DNA of 64,000 nucleotides from Daldinia sp. FL1419 (Eukaryota > Ascomycota > Sordariomycetes > Xylariales > Hypoxylaceae), in contig MU623356.1 in NCBI GenBank assembly GCA_025201765.1, positions 124,001-188,000 on the forward strand, in the 5' to 3' direction. Made by a program: the position numbers and the translations under genes. Every line of letters starts with the position of its first letter. Position 1 is the stretch's first letter. This document shows positions 40,799 through 51,671 of the stretch, piece after piece. Under the pieces are notes generated by a model. It was not told the DNA's origin and made no database searches. It saw only the letters and a list, made by a program, of their open reading frames with translations.

Positions 40799-43251
40799 GG
40801 TTAAAGGGGGAAATAAAAAGGAAGGGGTAATCAAAGAATAGCTACAAGTTGTTGTCTCTAACTAGGTACGTTACTTCTGTACTTCAAGTAGGTTTGCTCT
40901 ACAGTGCTGAACAAAAGAGTGGAACAGGGGGCTGGAAAGAAGATTGAGCCACACAATTGCAGTGGATATGCGGCGCCTGGCAACCACCTTCAGGTCGGCG
41001 CACGGACGTTATTGGGAGGTACCTATGAATCTATGAATCTTATGTTAGGTAACTACCTAGGTAGGTACCTAGGTACCTAACTTAGGTTAGTAATTGCTAT
41101 AAATGAGATAAGGAGGAGTACTCCTTATCTCACAACAAAAAAGACGATAATCTGATAACTACGAAAAGCAAAAAATTGAAGGTTTCAAGTAGGTACAAAC
41201 AAGTGCGAACAGGAATGCGCCGAAAGCGTGGAAATTACAAAGGAATCATCTGCTGACGGTGAGGCGATTCGAAATGAGGATCTAGCACCGCCATTCTGGA
41301 CCATTATGACCATTACTACCTTGGCTTACATACACAGGTAGATGAAAGTAGACACACAAATCTTATCCTGAACGAGTAAATTGAACACTCCACGATGTGA
41401 CAAGCCTCGCATAGCTCATCTCCCCTCGATCGCCCACAATTTAAGGTTGATATCCAATGTCATGGATCCTGGCCTTTTTTTCGTGGCTTTTCGTGGTGGC
41501 TGTTCAATGCACGTTGATGGAATAGGAATCATTCATTTACCGGGTATGTGTTGGGGTAACATCTTCTCTTTTATTTCCTTTTATTTCTTGCTTTTTCAAC
41601 CCTACTGGTTGAAAACGTGAGGCATAACGGCTTAAAGCTTACACGTCTAATATTTCCACTTACGTTTTATCTTGGCCAGGCTCATCGGAAAAAATGCGAA
41701 TGCGGATCCAATTCCCAGATGGGGGAAAATAAACCTGAGGGGCGCGGCCACGTTATCATAATTGGTTTATAAGAGGACTTTGAAGCTCTTGATGGGTCCA
41801 AAGTATCAACTCGCGGGTGCATGTGAGATGTTAAAAGCTCGACGTGTTGTTACACGGGCAGAATGGTATTCAGACGGAAATGACGGCATGTCGTCATAGG
41901 TAAGAAAAGACCGGATAACGGGGGCGGGTTCGTGCTCGTGGGTTTGTAACACATGAACTCGGCCTCGGCAAGCTTACAAAGTCAGGTACCTAGGTTAACT
42001 AGATGGGTGGAAGCTAATAAGATGTACAATACATATCCACCTCTTTTAGTTCGCGGGAAGCGTTGAAAAATCTCTCGCCGATAAAGTTGGGGATAATTAG
42101 CACATGACCAAAATAAATAATATGAGCAATACATTTCCGAAAAATCAGCTTGTGAGTTTATCGTGGATCTCGGGTGGTGCCATCTTCGCTACTCCATAAT
42201 AGTGAGTGGTATTTGGGTATATATGCAATAATCGAACCTCGGCCTCGGCGCAGACGGAGGATGAGAATGAGCAATGGCCGAATTTGTTGATTATTACCGA
42301 ATTTTATGATACTTTTGATACTCGATATTCGAGAGAGGCCGAACTAGGTACTCAAAGCACATATGGCTCCATGATCATCAGACCTTCTACTTACTATATC
42401 CTCACCGATATATTAATAGGATTTCCTCATGAGCCCTCATTGGATACACGTGCGGAAGGGCTACAGGCTAGCTAACGAGGTGGATGGGACAGCAGAACTT
42501 GCATTTTTGGGTCTCGACTCTTTTTTTTCTCTTCTTCCTTTTTTGGCGCTTTCTCGAATTAGCGGGATAAGGAGGGTAAAAAATAATAATATCCAAGTCA
42601 CCGCTCTATTGCTATACGTACATGTACCTACCTAAGTTAGGTACCTAGATAGGTAAATAAGTACCTGAGGCTAGTAGTTATTTCGAGGTTCCTTTCTTTT
42701 TTCAATGTAATGTTTCTTTAGGCAAACGAATAACGTCGTCGATCTTTGACTCGCTTAATATGACGTCTTCGGAAATTTGCTACCTTTTGTGGATTATGGG
42801 TACGGTAGGTTCGTCATGAGTCGAAATCGCAAAATGGGTCAAATGATGAAGACATCGTCAACAGAGCAATTACCCAAGTTGGTGATTACTTACAGGAAAA
42901 AGAGACTGATTAAAAAGACGTAGTTAGGTACAGAAATGGAACCTTGGTGGGAATGTATCGGTGTGATCGGCCACTTACAGTACAGCCCGGTTATGCAATG
43001 CCGAGCACCTGCATCGAACCAATAGGAAATCTTGGACAGGTAGAATCCGCACCAACTGGAGGGAGAAGAATATGGAAGCCTAGAACGCTAAAGTTACCAT
43101 GTATGTAAGTACTCGGTGGCTTTCTGCCCTATGGGGCGGCTTGTCGAGCCTCCAATACAGCTGCCTACACTAGATTGCTACGATGTAAGTCGCTACATTT
43201 GTAGAATCGAACGTAGCAAAGAACGAAGGGTGGCACCTATCCACGCTAAAG
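40799..43251. other. Intergenic, 2.4 kb
   Basis: This region upstream of GPI18 contains a dense palindromic cluster of TAGGTACCTA units (41044-41090), a perfect hairpin (41104-41132) and a second palindrome cluster at 42624-42668. Frames of up to 89 codons have no recognisable content. Confidence 0.5.
41104..41132. repeat. Perfect 12-bp inverted repeat (hairpin)
   Basis: TGAGATAAGGAG and its exact complement flank a 5-base loop. It lies about 300 bp upstream of the GPI18 start, just beyond a TAGGTACCTA cluster. No T-run follows, so it does not look like a terminator. Its role is unknown. Confidence 0.7.
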
Positions 43252-43253
43252 TA

Positions 43254-44144
43254 CAAATCGGGTCTAGGAAGTCTTTGAACACCTATAATTATTTACCACT
43301 AAAATAATAAAATATTAATAACTTTACAACCACGCATTCGATTTTATTAAAATTAAATATATTAAAATAAATAAATTTTTAGTTTTCAATTTAATATATT
43401 TTTATTAATATATTATTAATATTTTAAATATTAAATATTAATTTTCAAATTTTTAAAAATTTATACAAAAAAAGAATCTTAAATTGCTTTTTCAATTCTT
43501 AATATATAAAGTTCCAAAAGATATCATAAATTGATATAATATTAAAGATTTAATATATAAAATTTTAGATTAAAATATCAAATATTTATATTTTTAAATA
43601 TTTTTTGAAATATATAATATAAAAATATAAGAATTTTGAAATTTAATTTTAAAAATTGGACAAAATATGATTTAAATTAAATTTAACTTCATAATAAATA
43701 TATTAAAATTTGAAAATTTTATACCTAATATTGGGGGTATAATTGTAAGTTATTTAATATTATATCAATAAAGTTATATATTTCAAAAATTTATAAAAAA
43801 TCTTTAATAATATTATTTTAATTTCAAAACTATATAAATAAGTAAGAAATTACTTAATTAAATAATAATAAGAATTATCTCTTAAAATAATATATATAAA
43901 AGACATAATAATCATTTAAATTTATCTATATTTTTCAAAAACTCTTAATAATCCAAAACTTCAAATATATAACCATATAATAACCTTTTTAAATCTCAAA
44001 AATTTTTATAAGATTCTACCAAAATCAATTAATTTAATAAAACAAATTGCATCTAAATAGCTCCTAAATTGGTAAAGTTATGGCTTTTTATATATTTTTG
44101 GCTTAAATTTTTTACCTGTCCAAAGACTTCCTAGACCCGATTTG
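43254..44144. mobile_element. RIP-degraded TA-flanked transposon with intact terminal repeats
   Basis: The ends form near-perfect inverted repeats: left CAAATCGGGTCTAGGAAGTC, right its complement, about 24 bp exact and slightly longer with mismatches. TA dinucleotides lie outside both ends (43252-43253 and 44145-44146), as for Tc1/mariner/pogo elements. The 840 bp between them are nearly pure A/T with no open frame, as after heavy RIP. The element is a dead internal-deletion copy or MITE. Confidence 0.82.
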
Positions 44145-44821
44145 TACCTGGCTTAGGTCTTAGGCACTCTTGCTATATTACTTTATTAGGGAATCTTTGA
44201 TGTTAGTGGCTGGCCATCTGCATAACTAACTGCCGGCCAACCAGGTTCCGACGACACTATCTGATCTTTCCGCCTCCGTCGATACCTTCCGTCGAATTTT
44301 CTATACCGAATTTTCGTAATCGCATTCTATTGCGCATGAGTACCTAGGTAACGGTTAGATGGTGTTGTGGTTTGAAACCTGAAACGAAAAAAAGTGTAGT
44401 TATTCTTCCATTCCGCCCGTAGTTTAAGAATTAGGTATTATTACATACCGCAATAACTAGCAAAATTAATAAACATGATAACTTCCATCCTATGCTACTT
44501 AGCCTACAAACCTACCAGCCTACCATTTCGGTTTTCCGCTTCCCTTGCCATATAATACGATCTATCTTTAAGACATTATATATATTTCTTTTTTTTTAAT
44601 TTAAACCTGGCAAGCTTACATATGCAATCCTGACGATCCTCTTTTCTTTCTTGCTGGTAGAAACGTAGCCTGTTTTCTTTATGCCCGTTCTCGGGTCTAG
44701 AGGAACAAGAAGACAAGGGAAGAAAATAAACGTCGAAGCTAATGAGTCGCTACACGTATGTATGTCATGTATATGTGCGCATGAGTGCATACCTCTTTAA
44801 CTATAGCTTGCATTAGGTATT

Positions 44822-44880
44822 ATAGCTTGGATAGGTAGCTTGGATAGCTTGGATAGCTTGGATGGCTAGGATGGCTAGGT
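44822..44880. repeat. TAGCTTGGA minisatellite
   Basis: Tandem copies of a 9-bp unit lie here. The first is followed by a short spacer and the last units drift to TGGCTAGGA. Confidence 0.85.
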
Positions 44881-45883
44881 AGGTGGGTGGACAACTATAA
44901 AAAATACAAAAATACAAAAAAAGTCCAGCCTCGGTTCGATCTGACAAAACTGATTCGATTATGTTCTGGTGCGATTTTTTTGTCCCCTTCTTTTTTTTTT
45001 CATTCTTTTTTTTCAGACGACAGCGGGTCTTAGCAAAAGGCTCGGCCTGTATCCGAACCCGAGCTGAAGCAGGAGAGCATCAGAAGTGGTGGGAAAGCAG
45101 TGGGACTGTACCAAGCCGACGGGGCACGCACATGGTTTAACGACGATCGGATCCACCGCCGCTCCCATACATATATCAACGTATAATTGGCAGCACATAT
45201 ATGTATAACGGCATCAGATATTATCGCATACTCACCTCTAAAGAAGCAGGTACACATTACAAGTACCTAGATATGCTTCATTTCGTATACATGTTCGTAC
45301 CTTTACATATTTATACTTATATTTATATATTCGTATAAGTGTATTAGGTAGTCCGTGGTTAAATTATATCGGAATAATAAAAGCCAACCTAAGGTATGTA
45401 TTTGCATCATAATATCATATCAATCAATTATACATATACAATCCTTGGCTGCTTTTTTTACCCCTCGAAACTCCCCCTAACACCCCTAACTAATCAACCC
45501 CCCCTTACCCGCTCTTACCCCCCGGAACCACTGTACTGCAGCAACTGAATCAACTCCGAATAACACCCCCCCTTGTCTCCTTAATCCTTAACCGTTAGTT
45601 CGTTACGCGTGTTTCTAGACGAACCGAATTTAACGTTCAGCCTGTCAGGCCACGACTCAGCTCTCCACTTGATCTACCTTACGCTACTTACCTACCTAAG
45701 GTACCCTCCAATGATCTTTTACCGCGTTAACTATGTACTTAACCTAACGGTTTAGCCGTTAAACACTTGATTCAATATTATATGCGATCATCTCTACGCT
45801 CAAAGGCTCCCGGGATCCCTTTCCAAAAGCTCAGCCTCCTACGACTATACGATTATTACCTATTCCATATTCCTCGAGCCTCC

Positions 45884-45916
45884 CTTCTTTTTCTTCTTCT
45901 TCTTCTTCTTCTTCTT
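45884..45916. repeat. CTT/TTC microsatellite
   Basis: About ten tandem TTC units lie roughly 280 bp upstream of the 46195 start codon, probably in the leader or promoter. Confidence 0.85.
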
Positions 45917-46194
45917 ACTACTCCCCTCCTCTCTCTATCTTCTCGTCGTATTCCTAAGAGTCAGCCTAAAATCTGTGGGGGCTGTAGGATTCTATACCAT
46001 AAGATACAGTATGATCGGTCTTATGGTAGCGTAGGACTCACATACCCGTTGTCCATCGACATTACCTAGAAACCTAGAAAACTAGAAACCCGGAAAACTA
46101 ACCTGGAATAATTCGGCTTGAGCCTGTCGTGAAAGACTTCTCCCCCCCCACTCGAGCCGTGGAAAGTGGAAGCTTGGATGGACTTCCTTTCATA

Positions 46195-48078
46195 ATGTTC
46201 CTGCATTCTGGGGCCAGCCTGCATGGCCACGAATATTCAAATCGGCCGACGCCTCAACCTAGTCATGGACGTAATCCTCTTTTGCGGTCTGCTTTCGCTT
46301 CACCTATAAAACGATCTTCCTCATATCATCCTAGTACATCGCCTTCGCTTGATGAGCCTACTTCGCCTATTATACGGCGTCCTCGACCTCTTTCGGAATA
46401 TATACCTAGAGTTCCTGAAGCTACTGTGAGATTCCAAGAGCCCCGATGCGATTCGACGACAACCAGGCCGGACACCATGAGCGAGGATGAAGGCTCAATT
46501 GCATCCGATAGTGACGCGAGCCGTGTTTCGTCTTCAGCCCGCCGCACCCGGAGAAAAGCTATGCGGAAAAGCACCACCTTTCTTCTAGCTCACCCGCCTC
46601 CGAGGCTAGGCAGCAAGCAACGCTTGATCCATATACGACCAAAGCTACTGCTCCAGATGCAGCAGTTGGCAGCTAATAGGCGACCAAAACCGGCCATTGA
46701 TGTTTTCCCATCTTTTGCCGTAGCTGGACCTTTGATCGTACCTTTATTAAAGCGCTTCCCTCTTATTGCTCGCATTAAGCGGGAATTGGGGGTTCGGGAT
46801 ATTATGTTGGTCAAGAGTGAAGACTACGATGCGCACGCTTCTGGATTGGACAGCGATGGTGACGACAATGATCTAAGATCCCGCGAGCTTTTAGCGATAT
46901 TAAGTCCAACTTTGACAGAAGACAAAGCCGAGATCGTATTGGCCGATGGGACAGTTTGGACCGCGACACCGCGGTTCAACGGTGCTGGCACCTGCTCCTA
47001 CGAGTTTGTGAACGTTGGTCCGAATGGAAACATAACGACGGCTAGATGGGTTCGCAAGCAAATGGCAACTAAATCCTTACCGGCAACGCCGACTTCACCG
47101 GGTTTCACACCTACCATACCAACGCCCGACTGCAAATTTACCTTTAGCATAATCGACCCTAATTGCCGACGCCATCCTATCATGGCCACCCTCACAAACT
47201 CTTCACTTGATATACTAGATTCCTATACAACCGTCTCACAGTCCGCTAACCGCTATCCTCCGACTTCTCCTGTCTTGTCTACACCTACTCCAGCCACCAA
47301 GGGAGAACATGGGCCTGAACGAACGACTCAACGAGTTGAAGATTGGCAGAAAACTTTTATTACCATATCTGCCGTATGGGTAATCCTTCGACATGGATGG
47401 TCCCCTAACTGGAAGCCAACGGATTTTGGTATTCTGTCACCGACTTCTCCCACCACGCCAATAAGCACAAGCGCAACAGCCCGGAACCGATCCGTGAGCG
47501 TTAACTTGGAGATGACCACCAAATCCAATGCCCCCACTACTAATAGCCGACGAAAACTCCCGGGTGCTCTGCGAGTGGGCGACCAGCTTGTACCAAATGT
47601 GGTACCTAGGAGGGCGACATCTACCGGGACTGGGTTTTCACGGAAATCCAATACTACGGAGATAGAAACGCGCAACCGATCCAGGAGTAGTCCGAGGCCA
47701 GAACTGAAGGATAAGCGGGGATTTAGCGGGGGTTGGGAAGGGAGTCTTTCGAACCGGAGCCAAACGAGTTCATTAACGGCCGCATTGGATTCGCCATCTA
47801 CTCTTACTCCAAACGACCTTGCTTCACAAAGCACTTCTACATCACTAGCAACATCTACTTTGTCTACAAGGCACCGGGTTATTTCGGCTTCTTATTCGGC
47901 CGACCCTGTGTCCCTTAAACCTATTGAAATCGAATTTAGTGAAAATCGCGGTCCTCGATGCAAATCATCGATTCGGAATATGGTACAAGAAACCAATAGA
48001 GATGATCGGGATCGGAAGGTCAAGCATCAAAAATGGAAGAATATGTCACACTGGTTTCGAAAGCTGCACGGGCGTTAG
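46195..48078 (+). CDS. Conserved fungal protein of unknown function
   Basis: This intronless gene gives 627 aa from the Met at 46195. The frame opens at 46129 (649 aa), but the inner Met precedes a more family-like MFLHSGASLHGHEYSNRP. Residues 25-130 are Ser/Pro/Arg rich and probably disordered. A folded central block (about 130-350) includes LIHIRPKLLLQMQQL, FPSFAVAGPLIVPLLKRFP, DIMLVKSEDYD, AEIVLADGTVWTATPRFNG, YEFVNV and FSIIDPNCRRHPIMATL. The last 200 residues are again low-complexity, with a basic end KMKN-like segment closing in HWFRKLHGR. There are no membrane spans or enzyme signatures. I know no function; the conserved core suggests a protein-interaction or regulatory role (inference). 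Confidence 0.75.
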   Translation: MFLHSGASLHGHEYSNRPTPQPSHGRNPLLRSAFASPIKRSSSYHPSTSPSLDEPTSPIIRRPRPLSEYIPRVPEATVRFQEPRCDSTTTRPDTMSEDEGSIASDSDASRVSSSARRTRRKAMRKSTTFLLAHPPPRLGSKQRLIHIRPKLLLQMQQLAANRRPKPAIDVFPSFAVAGPLIVPLLKRFPLIARIKRELGVRDIMLVKSEDYDAHASGLDSDGDDNDLRSRELLAILSPTLTEDKAEIVLADGTVWTATPRFNGAGTCSYEFVNVGPNGNITTARWVRKQMATKSLPATPTSPGFTPTIPTPDCKFTFSIIDPNCRRHPIMATLTNSSLDILDSYTTVSQSANRYPPTSPVLSTPTPATKGEHGPERTTQRVEDWQKTFITISAVWVILRHGWSPNWKPTDFGILSPTSPTTPISTSATARNRSVSVNLEMTTKSNAPTTNSRRKLPGALRVGDQLVPNVVPRRATSTGTGFSRKSNTTEIETRNRSRSSPRPELKDKRGFSGGWEGSLSNRSQTSSLTAALDSPSTLTPNDLASQSTSTSLATSTLSTRHRVISASYSADPVSLKPIEIEFSENRGPRCKSSIRNMVQETNRDDRDRKVKHQKWKNMSHWFRKLHGR

Positions 48079-50060
48079 GGTTGCCATCCGTGCTGCTTAT
48101 AAGTATCGAAAATAGGAGACACAGCCCAATCAATTGTATGAACGAGAAAAGAAACTTGTATCATACCATACATTTGCATAAATCGGAGTTGGGGAGGAAA
48201 GGAGCATTTGGTATACGGAATAAACAGGAATATCGCATTATTGGTTACAAGATTTCCCGGAAAGGATTGGGTCTAGTCGGGAATTGGAATACTGGGAAGC
48301 TCTAGGGACTGGATCGAGAGGATTACCCGTACGGCGTTCGAGTAGAAGGCGGTTTTGGTCCGGCATAACACGCATATCCAATACAACGAGAGAGGGGCCC
48401 GTTTGGGTTACGCAGTGTTCAAAGGGGTGGTTAGCTGCATAGCAACAGATAGCTTCGAAGAAATCATCTATTATGTTGACAAGATACGTAAAAGTGGCTT
48501 GGTCTATTATACCTATGAATCTTGTGCTTGTCATTAAACCGAACGCTATGTGTGATACCTCTGTATAAGGTTATTAGTGGTATTGTATAGAGCATATTCA
48601 TAGGTATTCTTAATACCTACTACCGGCCGGTGCGTTTCGTTTATGTCCGAGCTCTATTCGAATTCTTAAAAATATTGTGAGTACTTGCATGGAGTAGTTG
48701 AAATATACATGAATGGCCAATACAAACCCGATATTTTACTTGACCTCATATCAGGGGTATTTTCATACATCTCCATCTACGACGAGTACCTGAAGCCGTC
48801 GTTCCCAAGACTAACAACTACGGCAGACTTTAGTAATCTTGCATTCTCTTGTCGAGACTAGTATCAGAGGTTAAGATGAGCCAAGCCCTCAGCGCTCCTT
48901 ACAGAATACCTACTTACTAGCGGCGCCCGCTACTAGGCCGTATGGCTCCGAAGTTAGGCATGTAGGGCTGATGGAGGAGATAGGACGGTAAGCTTATGGC
49001 GGAGGATTCTTAAGTTTATATAAGTACCTAATTATCTCTACACTGTTAGCATCTCCTTGGTAGGTATTGAGAATATTTACTATATAGGTTCAATCCTGAC
49101 TTTTGAACCACCACCCCGGTGTTGGTTGGCCATCTTTTAGTGCTAGTTATCCATCTTAAATGTGCATATCTAGGTACTTATTCACTTAATATTAGTAGTA
49201 ATATTTTATATTAGATGACCGCCAAAATTCGGCTGAAGACCTGGGCATGAGGAAATTTTCAGATTGTTATTTGGATAGCTGGTCTTCTGATGCCAAGTGT
49301 AATTGGAACGTGAGGCTGTCGAGTTTTATTGAACCCTACACTTATAGGGGACATCGCATTTACATCCTAAGCGGTTAAAATTATCCTAGTAACGTGGAAG
49401 GCTGATATATCGAGACCTTTTATCTTAATACATAGAATTTATATCTAACATATCCGTCCACGAATCCGAGTCGTGATTGCGATCCTGTGCAAAACCGGCC
49501 AGTATCATCAACCCCCGCTCCGACATCATTGACCGGTGAGTCAAACCGGCGAGAGAATATCAAATGAGGAGAGGATGTACGGGCCGAGAAGCAGAGACGC
49601 GATTGTAACCGATGCCGGTCTCGTCTAGATGTCGGAGTTTGAGCTGCGGGCGGAGATTCCTTTTTTAGAATCTACCCACCCCACGACGGGACCTCTAATC
49701 AACGAACCCTCCAATGCGAGATGTAGAGTATCCGGTGTTCTACCGATACGATTTCTGGGGTCCCCGACCTCGTTTCTGTTCCCATGGCCAAGAAAGAAAG
49801 TGGCGAATCTACTGCACGCTGTTTGTTTGCTTATGGACCCCTAGCTCGTCGACTGTCGGGTCGTTGGCCGAAGCTTCTCCGTTGGCAAATACATAAGTAA
49901 AGGAAAGGAACGAAGACGACGTGGTTTTATCCAGGCTCTCTTCTAGATCGGGTTTCTATGCTTTTCATTCTTCAGTTTCGCCTACTTTGAGAATCATTGC
50001 GGTACGTCTCCTTGGCATTTCAAGGCAAAGGAAAGGAAACGAGCGAGTCGCCTTGTCACC
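48079..50060. other. Intergenic, 2 kb; no gene seen
   Basis: Short frames at 48238-48537 and 49629-49896 have no recognisable family content. The right-hand 400 bp have coding-like GC but are most likely the leader of the MFS gene. Confidence 0.5.
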
Positions 50061-51671
50061 ATGACGACGCATGTGCAAAATGGAAGCTCTTCGACCTCGG
50101 TCTTAGAAGTAGAGTTAGAGCCAGTTTATCTGTCGACACCGTTGCCGAATCAGGACGCTGTTAACGACCAGGTTCATGCATCAAGTCATCAGGCAAGTAT
50201 CAAGGATGGTGAATCTACTCCCAGGCAAGATACAAGCTCGCTTCCGCCCCCGAGCACAACTACAGACGTTGTGCAAAGATGGAACTACCCTCGGAAGAAC
50301 ATCCCACGAGTTGCTTCTTGTTTTTGGTCGTTCGTCGTCATGGGTTCTAATGATGCCGCTTATGGTGTAAGTCGTCGTACTCGAATCTATGTTAGATACG
50401 ATCATAGTTGCTAACGTGAATTCGGTCGGATAGCCCCTCATCCCATATGTAAGCCAGTTATTAAGGTTATATGAAGTTGAGGTCTGGGACGGGACGTATT
50501 ACTGATATGGAGCGTAGATTCAAGCACATTACAACCTGACATATCTGATCGTATCACTTATTTTCCTAACACCCTTTGTGGGATATACAGCAGCCGCATT
50601 CTTGAATAACATAATCCATATTAAGGCGGGCCAAAGGGGCGTCGCCTTCATCTCCTCGGGATGCCATTTGCTGTCCTACATAGTTATCGCTGTGCACCCA
50701 CCTTATCCAGTTTTGGTGATCGCGTTTATGCTTGCGGGCTTTGGAAACGGAATCGCTGATGCTGCCTGGAACGCGTGGATCGGCAACATGGCCCGCGCGA
50801 ACGAGATGCTTGGCTTTCTCCATGGCCTCTATGGGGCGGGCGCTGTTCTGAGTCCGTTAATTGCTACAACTATGATTACCAAGAGCAACTTGCCGTGGTA
50901 CGCCTTTTACTACCTAATGGTGAGTTGAAGTTATTTGACACTTTGACAAAAATGTAGAGCTAATGGAATCAGATCGGGATGGCTAGCCTCGAGGTAATTG
51001 CATCAGTCGGCTGCTTCTGGAAGGCGACAGGGCGCGAGTACAGGGAATCCCTAACAAAGCACTCCGAGTCCTCGCAGGGTGGTCTCAAGGAAGCTCTCTT
51101 CCAGAAGCCCGCAGCCCGTGTCACTTGGCTTTGTGCCCTGTTCCTCCTCGGCTACGTTGGTCTCGAGGTCGCCCTGGGAGGCTGGATCGTCGAGTTTATG
51201 ATCCAAGTAAGAAACGGCGAGCCTTTCGCTAGCGGTATGACGGCGACCGGGTTCTGGCTAGGCTTGACCATCGGGCGTGTCATACTGGGGTTTGTGACCC
51301 CGAGATTAGGCGAGAAACGCGCGATTATGATATACCTTCCCATAACAATGGGTCTGGAGCTCCTATTCTGGCTCGTCCCCCAGTTCTACGTCTCCGCCGT
51401 CGCTGTAGGACTTCAGGGTTTTTTCATTGGACCTCTGTTCCCCGCTGCAGTTGTCGCCGTGTCCAAGTTGCTTCCTAGACACCTTCACGTCGGTGCTATC
51501 GGGTTCGCGGCAGCGTTTGGTGGTAGCGGCGCGGCTATCCTGCCATTTGCGGTTGGAGCGATCGCACAGGCAAAGGGCGTACAGGTACTGCAGCCTATCA
51601 TCCTCGCCTTGCTCGGTGTCATCTTTCTTCTCTGGGTTGGACTTCCAAGGATGGATAAGAAGAAGGAGTGA
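50061..51671 (+). CDS. MFS transporter (fungal BSC6/FucP-like)
   Basis: Four exons (50061-50366, 50435-50449, 50518-50919, 50973-51671) with introns of 68, 68 and 53 nt give 473 aa. Exon 2 is only 15 nt and encodes PLIPY, restoring GSNDAAYGPLIPYIQAHYNL, the typical first-helix region of this subfamily. A hydrophilic N-terminus of about 85 residues precedes about 12 membrane helices. MFS features include GFGNGIADAAWNAWIGN, LHGLYGAGAVLSPLIAT and FWLGLTIGRVILGFVTPRLG. The protein sits in a membrane and probably moves a small solute. The substrate is unknown; relatives are annotated as sugar-type or uncharacterised. The CACCATG context supports the start. Confidence 0.9.

Larger units (their letters stand above)
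44147..46194. other. Intergenic and leader of the 46195 gene
   Basis: This stretch holds a minisatellite (44822-44880), a TTC-rich run (45884-45916), C-rich patches near 45500-45570 and many pyrimidine tracts, suggesting a long leader for the downstream gene. Short frames at 45013-45257 and 45767-46069 have no recognisable content. Confidence 0.45.

Noticed and set aside
44925..44945. GGTTCGATCTGAC as a possible tRNA B-box
   Set aside because: No D-arm, anticodon arm or acceptor pairing could be found at the right distance.
49629..49896. Overlapping 60-71-codon frames before the MFS gene
   Set aside because: They contain no membrane or domain features and probably belong to the leader of the 50061 gene.
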